A DNA stretch of 64,000 nt from Algoriphagus boseongensis. Its GTDB lineage: Bacteria > Bacteroidota > Bacteroidia > Cytophagales > Cyclobacteriaceae. The stretch is taken from the NCBI RefSeq assembly GCF_004362805.1, contig NZ_SNYF01000007.1:477404-541403 (forward strand), given 5' to 3'. The notes beneath the pieces were generated by a model. The model searched no databases, was not told the origin of the DNA, and saw only the letters and a list, made by a program, of their open reading frames with translations. Positions 44,712 through 55,987 of the stretch are shown one piece after another (position 1 is the stretch's first letter; each line of letters begins with the position of its first letter). A program made the position numbers and the translations under genes.

Positions 44712-46076
44712 TTATGATCGGGAGGTTTGTGAATTTAATTCAGACATATTTCCTTTTTCCCAATTTATATTTCTGGATAAGTACATGGTGATCGCTAGCG
44801 CAATAAATAGCCCAATACTACCCAAGAGTAAGGCAAAATCTTCCTGTTTGATGATAATGAAGATGAAGGCATAAAATGCACCTAGAATGCTGGAAAATAG
44901 AATGGTTTGATTGGTTTTTTTAAATATCGTCTTGGAATAAAACCCTAAAAGGAGTGTTGTTGCTACGGATGCTATTAGATAGGCGAGTCCAAATCCCAAA
45001 TGCTCAGAAAAGGCAATCAATAAAACGTAGTAAATAACTAAAGCAAAACCAACCAAGGTATATTGAACTGGGTGGATACTTTTTTTGGTGAATAGCTCCA
45101 TCATATACAAAGCAAGAAAGCTCAAAACAATGATCAACAAGGCGTATTTAGCCGTTCTAATGTTTTGCTGGTATTGGTCATTTGGTACGGAAAGGGTTAC
45201 TCCAAATCCGCTTCCGGAGAAATCAGGAAAATTTCCAAGAAATTCTTGTCCAAAGGGACGATTTAGGTGAGATACTTGCCAAGAACTTTCAAAACCGTTT
45301 TCTGAAATTGTTCTTGATTCAGGTAGGTATTCGCCTTGGAAACTTGGTGAATTCCAATTGCCTTTCAGACTCATTTTCGTATTCTTTCCTAAGGGTGTGG
45401 CAAAGAAATTTTTACTTCCTCTAAGGCTTAAATTCCCCACAAATGACAAGCCTGAATTCACATATTCACTGGGAATGCTGAGTTGGATTCCCTCTTCGCC
45501 TGTATTACTGTTAAAAAATGGCTCCATTTCAAGCAGTTCTTCACTCACCTGAAATTCTGGTGTGCCAACCAATCCTCTCAGGTCACTGATTTGAAGAAAT
45601 AGTTTTGATTCGTCCCAAATGACCTGTTCTGGTAAGATTTTTAGTTTTTCCAGGGGTAATTCAGGGAATTTTCCTACTAGAGAAATTGAATTAGTATAAA
45701 CCGGAACTTCAAAAATTCCTCTATGCAGGGATTCTGAAAGAAGATTCCCCTTTATTTCTAAGTTTTCTGGAAGGAAGAATGCATGTTTTTTTTCCTTTTT
45801 GGATTTTTTCTCCTTTCCATCCAAATATTCTACATTTTCCCAAAATGAAATTTTGAGGTAAGGGCCAATTAAAGTTTGTTCATTTGACCATTTGGATTGT
45901 ATTTCCATCTCAGTATCCTGAAGCCTCACATATCTTTCGTCAATGAGATCCAAAATGAATGATTTGGGAATCAGCAAAAGTCCTGCAATAATGCCAATGA
46001 CTATAAGCTTAAAACTTGGAGTATCAGTGAATGATCTTTGATTTTGGATAGGGGTTGGTTTTTCAAAAGTGTTCAT
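44712..46076 (-). CDS. creD: CreD-like inner-membrane protein
   Basis: 454 residues. One N-terminal membrane helix (LIVIGIIAGLLLIPKSFILD) followed by the family signature DERYVRLQDTEMEIQSKW and IGPYLKI, a periplasmic domain of about 250 residues, then four helices near the C-terminus. CreD in E. coli belongs to the CreBC regulon and is linked to envelope integrity and colicin tolerance. In Bacteroidota creD commonly sits with a small winged-helix regulator, as here. ATG start, 37 bases after the preceding gene. Confidence 0.9.
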   Translation of the reverse strand: MNTFEKPTPIQNQRSFTDTPSFKLIVIGIIAGLLLIPKSFILDLIDERYVRLQDTEMEIQSKWSNEQTLIGPYLKISFWENVEYLDGKEKKSKKEKKHAFFLPENLEIKGNLLSESLHRGIFEVPVYTNSISLVGKFPELPLEKLKILPEQVIWDESKLFLQISDLRGLVGTPEFQVSEELLEMEPFFNSNTGEEGIQLSIPSEYVNSGLSFVGNLSLRGSKNFFATPLGKNTKMSLKGNWNSPSFQGEYLPESRTISENGFESSWQVSHLNRPFGQEFLGNFPDFSGSGFGVTLSVPNDQYQQNIRTAKYALLIIVLSFLALYMMELFTKKSIHPVQYTLVGFALVIYYVLLIAFSEHLGFGLAYLIASVATTLLLGFYSKTIFKKTNQTILFSSILGAFYAFIFIIIKQEDFALLLGSIGLFIALAITMYLSRNINWEKGNMSELNSQTSRS

Positions 46077-46113
46077 AACATTAAGAGGAAAGGTAGATTT
46101 AATTGAAGGAGTA

Positions 46114-46440
46114 TTAATGCCAATGCCCAGTTAGGTTAAAGGCCAATACTGAGCTTATCCAGATAATGAGGAAGTAGATTATGCAGGAGTAAAGGATGGC
46201 AATGAGCTTTGTATTTCCGCTAGGAAACCAATGGAATCCCATGAGGTAAAAGAAGATTCCACCGGTAGCTCCTCCGGCTGGGATAATCAGCAAGGGGAAA
46301 ACCATCCATAAGGCATAGCTTTCTGAATTGGCAATGATCAGAAATAGGAGCAAGGAGGTGGGAAGAATTGCTCCCAAAATGGCCGGGAGAAGGAGAGAAT
46401 TTGGTTCGAGACCAAGAGGGGATTTAAGTAAAGGGTTCAT
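46114..46440 (-). CDS. small multi-pass membrane protein
   Basis: 108 residues from the ATG at 46440 (MNPLLKS). Three hydrophobic segments (LLLPAILGAILPTSLLLFLI, GGATGGIFFYLMG, LIAILYSCIIYFLIIW). Function unknown. The frame is open to a TTG at 46473, but that runs through the operator-like inverted repeat at 46459-46477, so the ATG is preferred. Sits between the HTH gene and creD, same strand. Confidence 0.65.
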   Translation of the reverse strand: MNPLLKSPLGLEPNSLLLPAILGAILPTSLLLFLIIANSESYALWMVFPLLIIPAGGATGGIFFYLMGFHWFPSGNTKLIAILYSCIIYFLIIWISSVLAFNLTGHWH

Positions 46441-46458
46441 GGTTTGTTTGTTTGAAAG

Positions 46459-46477
46459 TACTTTGTAATTCAAAGTG
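46459..46477 (-). promoter_or_regulatory. probable operator, inverted repeat TACTTTG-N5-CAAAGTG
   Basis: The arms TACTTTG (46459-46465) and CAAAGTG (46471-46477) are reverse complements over six bases with 5 bases between. It lies 19-37 bases before the start at 46440. The same motif is at 47411-47429, ahead of the first gene of the operon. A 19-base site of this symmetry fits the winged-helix dimer encoded at 46493-46786. The CTTTG part also overlaps a possible Bacteroidota -7 element (TAnnTTTG). Confidence 0.65.
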
Positions 46478-46492
46478 AATGGATAAATTTTT

Positions 46493-46786
46493 TTAGGTTT
46501 TGTTTTGGTTGATCAAATTTTCCAGGAATTCCAGATGACTTTGGAAGGCTGATTTTCCCTCCTGAGTGGCGGAATAATTGGTTTGAGGCTTTCTGCCAAC
46601 GAAGGATTTTTCTACTTGGATATAACCTTGGTTTTCCAGATTTCTCAGGTGGGAGGCCAGATTTCCATCGGTTACATCCAGGAGTTCCTTGAAAGAATTG
46701 AAGTCAAACTGCTCATTCACCATCAAAATGGACATGATGCGCAGCCGAACTACATTTTCAAAAGCCTTGTCGTAAGTCCCCTTCAC
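46493..46786 (-). CDS. winged-helix transcriptional regulator (ArsR/MarR-like)
   Basis: 97 residues, a single winged helix-turn-helix of the HTH_34 kind: FENVVRLRIMSILMVNEQFD, then recognition part DVTDGNLASHLRNLENQGYI and wing VEKSFVGRKPQTNYSAT. No ligand-binding domain is attached. It starts one base after the stop of the membrane protein at 46788-47402, so translational coupling is likely. Probably controls its own operon by the two inverted repeats at 46459 and 47411. Such regulators next to creD are common in this phylum. Confidence 0.9.
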   Translation of the reverse strand: MKGTYDKAFENVVRLRIMSILMVNEQFDFNSFKELLDVTDGNLASHLRNLENQGYIQVEKSFVGRKPQTNYSATQEGKSAFQSHLEFLENLINQNKT

Positions 46787-46787
46787 C

Positions 46788-47402
46788 TTATCGATCGTAT
46801 TTGTAATACATCATGGATCCGTAGATCACATGCAAAACTCCAAAGCCCAAGGCCCAAAGAATAAGCCCATATTCAGGATGAAATGCAGCTATCAATCCCA
46901 AGATCACCTGTCCCAAACCCAGATTTTTGATTTCACTTAAGGTGAAATGCGAAGCATTGAATAATCCCAAGCCATAAAAGGTCAAGGTAGAGGCTGCCAG
47001 AAAATGAAAATAACCTTCGTGAATCAAGGCAAAGGAGAAAAGTCCTCCTGCAAACACCGGAATAAAAAGAGCACTGAAGAATCTTTTCCCGGCAGGAGAC
47101 CAAAACTTCTGAGCATTCTTTTTACTCTTTTTTTGAGAAAGCAGGTAAGCCGAACCTAAAGCTAAAATCAAAACAGCCAAACCAGTAAGCAGACCCAGAT
47201 TTAGGATTTCTCTGGTTGAAAGAAGTTGGCTTTCCACTGCACCTAGGCTTGCGGGGGAGTAAATCCAATACCAAAGCATTCCTGCACCAATCAGCGCATA
47301 AATTCCTGCCAAAATACCTGAAAGGCCACTTAAGGAAAGGAAGCGGGTGGACCGCTCCATCATGGCTTTGATTTCGGCTAATTCTTGTTCGGGTTTTTTC
47401 AT
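46788..47402 (-). CDS. six-span membrane protein of the creD operon
   Basis: 204 residues from the ATG at 47402 (MKKPEQELAEIKAMM). A short helical, charged start is followed by about six transmembrane helices (GLSGILAGIYALIGAGMLWY, LGLLTGLAVLILALGSAYLL, and so on). First gene of the operon with the HTH regulator. The frame is open much further upstream (to 47693), but that part overlaps the GMC gene and the operator and is not plausible. Function unknown. Confidence 0.75.
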   Translation of the reverse strand: MKKPEQELAEIKAMMERSTRFLSLSGLSGILAGIYALIGAGMLWYWIYSPASLGAVESQLLSTREILNLGLLTGLAVLILALGSAYLLSQKKSKKNAQKFWSPAGKRFFSALFIPVFAGGLFSFALIHEGYFHFLAASTLTFYGLGLFNASHFTLSEIKNLGLGQVILGLIAAFHPEYGLILWALGFGVLHVIYGSMMYYKYDR

Positions 47403-47410
47403 TTTAAAAG

Positions 47411-47429
47411 TACTTTGAGATACAAAGTA
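47411..47429 (-). promoter_or_regulatory. probable operator, perfect inverted repeat TACTTTG-N5-CAAAGTA
   Basis: Arms TACTTTG (47411-47417) and CAAAGTA (47423-47429) are perfect over seven bases. It lies 9-27 bases before the start of the first operon gene at 47402. On the minus strand TTACTTTG is close to the Bacteroidota -7 consensus TAnnTTTG, so a bound repressor would block initiation. Matches the site at 46459-46477. Confidence 0.7.
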
Positions 47430-47496
47430 AAATAAGAATTTCGAATAAAAATGGGTTAGCTCAGAAATTTTAGAAAAATTTAGAGATCGGTAGTTG

Positions 47497-47519
47497 ATGG
47501 TCCATAGTCTATGGACCAT
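47497..47519. repeat. 23-bp palindrome upstream of the GMC gene
   Basis: Arms ATGGTCCATAG and CTATGGACCAT around one T, perfect over 11 bases. It sits 36 bases before the start at 47555. Could be an operator or a member of the GGTCCAT-type intergenic repeats of the phylum. Confidence 0.8.
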
Positions 47520-47554
47520 GGACAATACAATTAACAACAACCCATTCCCTAAAT

Positions 47555-49246
47555 ATGGAAAATACCTTTGATGCAATTGTAGTAGGTTCAGGAATCTCAG
47601 GAGGCTGGGCAGCGAAGGAACTTTGCGAAAAAGGTTTGAAAACTTTAGTTCTCGAGCGGGGTCGTTCCGTTGTTCACAACAAAGATTATCCAACTGCTAC
47701 ACTCAGACCTTGGGAAGTTCCGCATCGGGGCTGGGTGACTCAGGAATATTTAGAAAAGAATCCTTTGATCAGCAAGGCAGCCGGATTCGGTGAGGAGACC
47801 AAGCATTTTTTTATCCAAGATCAAGACCATCCCTATGTTCAGGAGAAACCCTTTGATTGGATTCGAGGGTATCAAGTCGGAGGGAAATCCTTGACTTGGG
47901 GTAGGGCTACTCAGCGATGGAGTAAGTATGAATTCAAAGCTCCGGAAATTCAGGGGTATGGAATGAATTGGCCGATTGGCTATGAGGATGTGGATCCTTG
48001 GTATTCCCATGTGGAGAAGTTTATCGGAGTCTGTGGAACTCGAGATGGAATTGAAGCCATGCCAGACGGGGAGTTTTTGAAGCCTTTTCCTTTTAATTGC
48101 GCAGAGGATTACATGAGCCAAAAAATCAAGGAAAACTATCCGGATCGTCACATGGTACATGCCCGATGGGCTCATTTGACAGATCCTCAAGAAATCCATT
48201 TGCAGCAGGGAAGAGGACAATGCCAAGCCAGAAATATGTGCATGAGAGGATGTCCCTTCGGTGGATATTTTAGTTCGGTTTCATCCACTTTGCCCTGGGC
48301 GGAACGAACGGGAAATCTTACTATCCGGCCCCATTCCGTTGTTCATTCCATTCTTTACGATGAGGCTACTGGTAAGGCAACTGGAGTAAAAGTAATCGAT
48401 GCAGAGACCAAAGAAGTTCATGAATTCAGAGCCAGAATTATCTTTTTGAATGCTTCGGCGCTAAACAGCGTCTTGGTTTTATTGAATTCCAAGTCCAATC
48501 GATTCCCTAATGGGTTGGGAAATGACCATGATCTTTTGGGTCGATATGTGGCATTTCATAATTATCGGGGTTGGGTTTCCGGAGAGCTGGAGCAGTTTCA
48601 GGATAAATACTATTTCGGACGAAATCCAACGGAACCCATCATCGCAAATTTTAGGAATCTGGGCAAAAAAGACCCCAATCTTGATTTTGTGGGAGGGTAT
48701 ACCATTTTCTCAGGAGCTTGGAGAGGTAGGGGAAAGGAAATTTCCAACCCTTGTTTTGGTAAGGAATTCAAGGAAGCCCAAACTCAACCGGGCAATTGGC
48801 ATGTGTATATGTATATGCAGGGGGAGACGATTCCTAAGTTTGAAAATCATGTTCGATTGAGCGAAACAGAAACTGATCCTTTTGGTATCCCACAATTGAT
48901 TACTTCAGTCGGCTACGATCAAAATGATGAAAATATGCTTCAAGATTTTTTGAAGGAAGCTCAGGAAATGATGGAAAAATCCGGAGTGAAAAATATTGAA
49001 GCAAGTGATAGCGAGCAAGCTCCAGGATTAGATATTCATGAAATGGGAGGAGCGAGAATGGGGACAAGCCCGGAAAACTCCATGCTCAACGAATGGAACC
49101 AGTTGCATGGCTGCAAGAATGTCTTTGTGACGGATGGAGCCTGTATGACCAGTACCGGAAATCAAAGTCCTTCCATTCTTTACATGGCCTTAACTGCTCG
49201 CGCGGCGAATTTTGCGGTGGAGGAATTCAGAAAGGGGAATCTTTAA
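47555..49246 (+). CDS. GMC-family FAD oxidoreductase
   Basis: 563 residues. FAD-binding start FDAIVVGSGISGGWAAKEL, then LVLERG. A second signature is QVGGKSLTWGRATQRWSKYE. Near the C-terminus EMGGARMGT, NVFVTDGACMTSTGNQSPSI and LTARAANFAVEEF match the GMC C-terminal domain, with the active-site His/Asn region in DIHEMGG and GNQ. These enzymes oxidise sugars or alcohols, passing electrons to a c-type cytochrome or another acceptor; in Bacteroidota close relatives act as glucoside 3-dehydrogenases. No small subunit gene is adjacent. Divergent from the creD operon. Confidence 0.93.
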   Translation: MENTFDAIVVGSGISGGWAAKELCEKGLKTLVLERGRSVVHNKDYPTATLRPWEVPHRGWVTQEYLEKNPLISKAAGFGEETKHFFIQDQDHPYVQEKPFDWIRGYQVGGKSLTWGRATQRWSKYEFKAPEIQGYGMNWPIGYEDVDPWYSHVEKFIGVCGTRDGIEAMPDGEFLKPFPFNCAEDYMSQKIKENYPDRHMVHARWAHLTDPQEIHLQQGRGQCQARNMCMRGCPFGGYFSSVSSTLPWAERTGNLTIRPHSVVHSILYDEATGKATGVKVIDAETKEVHEFRARIIFLNASALNSVLVLLNSKSNRFPNGLGNDHDLLGRYVAFHNYRGWVSGELEQFQDKYYFGRNPTEPIIANFRNLGKKDPNLDFVGGYTIFSGAWRGRGKEISNPCFGKEFKEAQTQPGNWHVYMYMQGETIPKFENHVRLSETETDPFGIPQLITSVGYDQNDENMLQDFLKEAQEMMEKSGVKNIEASDSEQAPGLDIHEMGGARMGTSPENSMLNEWNQLHGCKNVFVTDGACMTSTGNQSPSILYMALTARAANFAVEEFRKGNL

Positions 49247-49578
49247 ATTTCTTCCAAAATCGATTCGCCTGCCGAAAAATCTCCGGAAGTCCATTTCCAT
49301 TTCTCGTAAAGGCGAATTTTCCCATTAGGCAAAATTTCTGGAGTAGAGGTACAAATTCCTGTTTGCATTTCGCCGGATGAATTGACTTGGTGGTAGCGCA
49401 TGTCAATATTTCCCTCTCCATCCACCTTTCCAATTAAATGCCCTTTGATAATTTTTTCACCCTGATAGGAACAGAAGACCAGGTCATTTATTTGTTCATA
49501 AACAAAGATCATTTCCGAAGAGACTTCTCCATTTGAAGAATTTGAAATGGGTCGGAATTTTTTCTGATTGTAGTTCAT
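49243..49578 (-). CDS. small conserved protein (often listed as N-acetylglutamate synthase)
   Basis: 111 residues, cytoplasmic, no membrane segment. Opens with MNYNQKKFRPISNSSNGEVS, ends with WKWTSGDFSAGESILEEI, and has EGNIDMRYHQVN in the middle. Relatives in Bacteroidota are frequently labelled N-acetylglutamate synthase, but the sequence is too short and lacks GNAT motifs, so that label is not trusted. Likely a small beta-barrel or lipocalin-like binder. Function unknown. The stop overlaps the GMC gene end by four bases (convergent). Confidence 0.8.
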   Translation of the reverse strand: MNYNQKKFRPISNSSNGEVSSEMIFVYEQINDLVFCSYQGEKIIKGHLIGKVDGEGNIDMRYHQVNSSGEMQTGICTSTPEILPNGKIRLYEKWKWTSGDFSAGESILEEI

Positions 49579-49680
49579 TCGAGGGCTTATTGAAAAGTAG
49601 GATTTGGTTTAAAATTAAGAAGTGTATCCATCCTTAGGCATTTAAGTAAATGGAAATTAGCTCTGATGATAAATTTGAGC

Positions 49681-49717
49681 AACTCCCCCTTTTTCAAAGG
49701 GGGCTAGGGGGATTTTT
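49681..49717. repeat. third copy of the CCCCCTT repeat
   Basis: ACTCCCCCTTTTTCAAAGGG followed by GGCTAGGGGGATTTTTT, in the same orientation as the copy at 36336-36370. Self-complementary hairpin. It lies in the 268-base gap between 49578 and 49847. Confidence 0.8.
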
Positions 49718-49775
49718 TCAAGTAAAATTTTTCAAAATTGGTTTAGGTAAAGCAAACCGAATAGGCATAAAAATA

Positions 49776-49809
49776 GAAAAGAAAAGCACAGCTCTTTCGA
49801 ACTGTGCTT
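49776..49809 (-). terminator. intrinsic terminator after the esterase genes
   Basis: Arms AAGCACAG (49784-49791) and CTGTGCTT (49802-49809); on the minus strand the stem is followed by TTCTTTTC. It closes the operon of 49847-53398. Confidence 0.85.
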
Positions 49810-49846
49810 GGGTTTAGGTTTTTTGGTATAGGTAATTAAGAAATTC

Positions 49847-52227
<2,381 letters not shown>

Positions 52228-52375
52228 CTATTGTCTCAAAGTGTGAAAATAGAAAAAGGGATTGGAAATCCAAGGAGAGTTTACTCAAATGGTAAATGGT
52301 CATAGAAATGAAATGCGCGGTAGGAATCGTTTATTTCATTAGCTGAATTATTTCCTCTTTTTGATGGGATTTAGA

Positions 52376-53398
52376 TTATTGGAAACTGAGATTTTCCGAA
52401 AAGAAAGGAAGTGCCTTGGTCTGAATTCGTTCAGCAATCCGGTTAAGGTGATCGCCTTCATAGCTTTCATAGAAGTGCTTGATTTGATAGGAATCCAAAA
52501 CTTCATGCAAAGTTTTTGTTGCTTCGCTTATTCCTCTGTCCTGAAGTCCAGCATCGATAGCGATGGCTCTCAGTTTTTTGAGATTGAGGATATATTGATC
52601 CACATAATTCAGGGTACGATTTGCGATGATCTTGTTGATTACATCTTGACGTGGAGCTCCTTCTTTTGCGGGCAGATCCAGATAGAGAGGAGGGTTTTTA
52701 GGATTCGGAGCAAATGCTGCGGAAGTGGCCAAAGCTGCAATTTCAAAAAATGAGGTCCCCTGAAGTTGGTCTGGGGTCAAGCTTTCCAGTTTTTTCATCA
52801 TTTCTGGATTGGTGGAGGCTGTTCCATCCATGCAGCAGGGGCTTAAGGCATAAATGGCCGAATAAACTTCCGGGTATTTCATTCCCAAGCGGAGTGTACC
52901 GTATCCACCCATGGAATGACCTGCTAATCCACGGCTTTTTTTATTGGGAAGGGTTCGATAGTTCGAGTCGACATAGTTGACCAATTCCTGAGTTATAAAA
53001 GTCTCCCAGTCCCCAATTGTAGCCGAACTCGCATACATACTGCCTTTGAATCGATTATATGCATTGGGCATCACTACAATCATCTCTTTGGAAAGTCCTT
53101 CCGCTAAAGACTGCTCGATGACATCCTGTAAGTTGATCCAATGACTTTCCCATCCAAACCATTGGGAATCATTGTCTGTAAATCCATGCAACATGTAAAG
53201 TACAGGAAATCTCTTTTCCGGATTAGACTGATAGGAAGGGGGAAGGTAAACGGTCACTTCCCGATCTGCTGGATCACCGATCAGATTGCCCTCTAGGGCT
53301 TTGCTATGAATTTTGATCCGTTCTTTGGTTCCTTTTTGTGCAAAAGTGGAGAATGTTCCGAGGCAAATTAGAAGAGCAAACAAGAAAATCTTTTTCAT
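52376..53398 (-). CDS. CE1-type esterase, single domain, secreted (copy 3)
   Basis: 340 residues with a signal ([17 protein letters not shown]). No E-set domain. Hydrolase: [20 protein letters not shown], Ser in [18 protein letters not shown], His in [12 protein letters not shown]. It is nearer to the S-formylglutathione hydrolase/esterase D type than the two copies beside it. First of the three tandem esterase genes. All three face away from the AraC regulator at 53616. Confidence 0.9.
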   Translation of the reverse strand: MKKIFLFALLICLGTFSTFAQKGTKERIKIHSKALEGNLIGDPADREVTVYLPPSYQSNPEKRFPVLYMLHGFTDNDSQWFGWESHWINLQDVIEQSLAEGLSKEMIVVMPNAYNRFKGSMYASSATIGDWETFITQELVNYVDSNYRTLPNKKSRGLAGHSMGGYGTLRLGMKYPEVYSAIYALSPCCMDGTASTNPEMMKKLESLTPDQLQGTSFFEIAALATSAAFAPNPKNPPLYLDLPAKEGAPRQDVINKIIANRTLNYVDQYILNLKKLRAIAIDAGLQDRGISEATKTLHEVLDSYQIKHFYESYEGDHLNRIAERIQTKALPFFSENLSFQ

Positions 53399-53615
53399 AG
53401 GTTCTAAGGGTTTATGGCAAGTTTAAAAGTAGGTTTTATCCTGACTTCATCCAATAACCTATAAGTTGGAAAGGGGAGATTTTTCTTGTGGATTAGTATT
53501 TTCTGCGAAAAAAAGTTTTAGAAGAATAGGATTGTTTTTTGGTATTTCTTTCAAATGAAACTATTTTTAATAGTCTGATTTTGTGGGGATTAGAAAAAAT
53601 TATTTTTAAAGGATC

Positions 53616-54443
53616 ATGATTTTCAAAAATTTTTCACCTTCACATGAATTGGCCGGCTTGGTAAAGTCCTACCATGTCCGGCATTTTGAATTTTCTCCAA
53701 AAGCTAAAATTCCTTTTAAGGCGTTTCCTCCGAGGGGGGAGCAATATTTGATTTTTTATGTGAAGGGTTGTGAAAAAATTTATCTCCAAAAGGATCAAGA
53801 AACTATAATCAGAAATAAGGCCACGCTAGTCGGGCAATCTACCCAATTGGTTTATAGAATGGTATCGCCTCAATTTTTGATTATTCAGGTTCCTTTTTAC
53901 CCTGGTGCACTTCATAGACTGACGGGTATTCCTTTTGAGGAATTGAAGGATAAGAGCCTAGATTTTGAACTTTTATTTCCGATCGAAACGAGAGAAATAG
54001 AGGAAAAACTTCAAGGATGCAGGTCTTACGAGGCTATGGTTCAGTTAGTCGACCAATTATTGATTGTTCTATTTAGGAAAAAGAGTTCCATGGATAATCA
54101 TCCCTCTGAAAGAGCATTACCTTATTTTTTTATTTCTGAATCAATCCAAAACGTTGATTTTCTGGCCGATGAAGCCTGTTTATCACTCCGACAATTTGAG
54201 AGGCTTTCCAAAAAGTATTTTGGGGTAGGACCCAAAACTATGCTGCGTATCAACCGCTTTTCCAAGAGTTATATTTTCAAAACCAAAAACCCTGAACTGT
54301 CCTGGTATGAAGTTTCGGCTGCCTGCGGATATGAGGATTACCAGCATATGGCAAAAGACTACAAGGATTTTTCAGGTATTACCCCTGCCCAACTTTGGGA
54401 TTTAGATACCCTTAGTCCGGATAGAATTTTAGGATTAAGATAG
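53616..54443 (+). CDS. AraC-family transcriptional regulator
   Basis: 275 residues. The N-terminal 150 residues form a DUF6597-type sensing domain (SHELAGLVKSYHVRHFEF, PRGEQYLIFYVKGCEK). The C-terminal AraC domain has both HTH units: VDFLADEACLSLRQFERLSK and SWYEVSAACGYEDYQHMAKD, ending ITPAQLWDLD. Likely regulates adjacent genes, for example the haloperoxidase unit or the divergent esterases; this is inference. Followed by a terminator at 54451-54483, so it is a separate unit. Confidence 0.9.
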   Translation: MIFKNFSPSHELAGLVKSYHVRHFEFSPKAKIPFKAFPPRGEQYLIFYVKGCEKIYLQKDQETIIRNKATLVGQSTQLVYRMVSPQFLIIQVPFYPGALHRLTGIPFEELKDKSLDFELLFPIETREIEEKLQGCRSYEAMVQLVDQLLIVLFRKKSSMDNHPSERALPYFFISESIQNVDFLADEACLSLRQFERLSKKYFGVGPKTMLRINRFSKSYIFKTKNPELSWYEVSAACGYEDYQHMAKDYKDFSGITPAQLWDLDTLSPDRILGLR

Positions 54444-54450
54444 TAGGCCC

Positions 54451-54483
54451 ACATCCTGAAGCCATAAAGGATGTCGGTTTTTT
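54451..54483 (+). terminator. intrinsic terminator after the AraC gene
   Basis: Arms ACATCCT (54451-54457) and AGGATGT (54468-54474), followed by CGG and six T. Confidence 0.85.
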
Positions 54484-54600
54484 ACCACAGTATATTTTTG
54501 AGCTAGACCAATCTTTGGGTAAGAGCAAATACCGATTTGTTCTTCAAAACCCATCAATTTTTAAAGTTTAACCCATTTGTCTAACCAAAAAATCAATCCT

Positions 54601-55965
54601 ATGAAAAAGCTATTCATCGACAAATTCAAATTAAAAAATTTATTTGGATTGGGAAGTCTACTCTTTGGAGTATCAGTTTTACTAGTATTTCAGGGTTGCT
54701 ATCCTGAATTACAAACAGTTCCAGTTAGGAAAAATATGACGTGGGATCAGGGTGAAAATCTGAAGGATTCCCCGAAATACTTTCTAGCATGGAATAGACA
54801 GCTCGAAAAGGCCTACACCTTTACTCCAACTACAGGATTTCCTCCTCCCATTATTTCTAGGGTTTTTGCCATTTTCCATGTCACCATGCATGATGCAGTC
54901 AATTCTGTAGATGCCAGATATCAGACCTATGCTTCAAAGGTTTCGGATAAAAATGCTGATCCCAATGCTACGCTGATTCAGGCGATTTATGAAGTAGCCA
55001 AGACAATAGGTCCCCAAGATGCTCCGACTCAGACCAGATTTGATAGCCTATACAACGCCACCATGGCTGAGCTTAAAGACAAAGAGAAAAAGGACAAAGG
55101 TATCGCTCTTGGAAAGCAGGTCGCTCAGGCAGTGCTGTCAAAACGATCCGTTGATGGTCCGTATTTGCAATTGGTTGGATATAACCCTACGCCTCCCAAT
55201 GGCACCCAGCCAGGAGAGTATAGATATCTGCCGCCACTCAATTATGCTTTGGCAGGATTTCATAAGCAACAGACTTGGGTAATTTCCAGTGCTGACCAAT
55301 TCCGTCCAGAACCTCCATTTGCCATTAATAGTCCTGAATACACAGCTGATTACAACGAAGTAAAAAGCCTGGGAGCAATAAATAGTGTGACCATTTCTCC
55401 TGACGATAGAGCCTTAGGTGTTTTTTGGGCAGAAAACTCCTCAAGGGGTTGGAACCGGGTAGCGAGAGAAGTTTTGCTGCAAAACAACAAATACACAAAC
55501 CTTTGGGAAACTGCAAGACTATTTGCCTTAATGCATATGGCTATAGCGGATTCATATATCGCGGTATTTGACTCCAAAATATTCTTTAACTATTGGAGAC
55601 CAATTTCAGCGATTAGGTTGGGTGAAATGGATGGAAATGACCAAACCGTTGGGGACCCTTCTTGGACTCCGGTATTAGTCACTCCAGCTGTAGGAGAATA
55701 TCCATCTGCCCATGCTATTTCTGGAGCTGCTGCAGGCGGGGTATTGATTTCATTTTTTGGTAAATCGGCCATTCCATTTTCTACGGACAGTGGCTATTGG
55801 CCTGGGACAAGATCTTTTAGCTCAATTGATGAGGCAGTAAGAGAAAACTCCCTTTCCAGAATTTACATCGGCTACCATTTTCGGAAAGCAATAGAAATCG
55901 GAGAAGAGAAAGGTTACGAATTGGCCCAGTTTGTTTATAGCAATGGCTTGAAGCCAGTGAAATAA
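54601..55965 (+). CDS. vanadium-dependent haloperoxidase-like (PAP2 superfamily) lipoprotein
   Basis: 454 residues from ATG at 54601 (MKKLFIDKF); signal and lipobox end in VFQGC. The C-terminal core has the three vanadate/phosphate-binding motifs: NYWRPISAIRLGEMDG, EYPSAHAISGAAAGG and SRIYIGYHFRKAIEIG (K/R, S-H, R-x-x-x-H). A bromo- or chloroperoxidase-like activity is possible; acid phosphatase activity cannot be excluded. Heads a likely operon with two lipoproteins. The frame opens at 54577, but the later ATG starts the signal peptide. Confidence 0.87.
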   Translation: MKKLFIDKFKLKNLFGLGSLLFGVSVLLVFQGCYPELQTVPVRKNMTWDQGENLKDSPKYFLAWNRQLEKAYTFTPTTGFPPPIISRVFAIFHVTMHDAVNSVDARYQTYASKVSDKNADPNATLIQAIYEVAKTIGPQDAPTQTRFDSLYNATMAELKDKEKKDKGIALGKQVAQAVLSKRSVDGPYLQLVGYNPTPPNGTQPGEYRYLPPLNYALAGFHKQQTWVISSADQFRPEPPFAINSPEYTADYNEVKSLGAINSVTISPDDRALGVFWAENSSRGWNRVAREVLLQNNKYTNLWETARLFALMHMAIADSYIAVFDSKIFFNYWRPISAIRLGEMDGNDQTVGDPSWTPVLVTPAVGEYPSAHAISGAAAGGVLISFFGKSAIPFSTDSGYWPGTRSFSSIDEAVRENSLSRIYIGYHFRKAIEIGEEKGYELAQFVYSNGLKPVK

Positions 55966-55987
55966 TTAATCAAAAGCCTCTCCTCAA

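Noticed and set aside
46788..47693. Long version (301 residues) of the first gene of the creD operon
   Set aside because: The extra N-terminal part overlaps the divergent GMC gene and passes through the operator; ATG at 47402 is better.
49243..49578. N-acetylglutamate synthase for arginine synthesis
   Set aside because: Too short and without GNAT or amino-acid-kinase motifs; the common database label is probably wrong.
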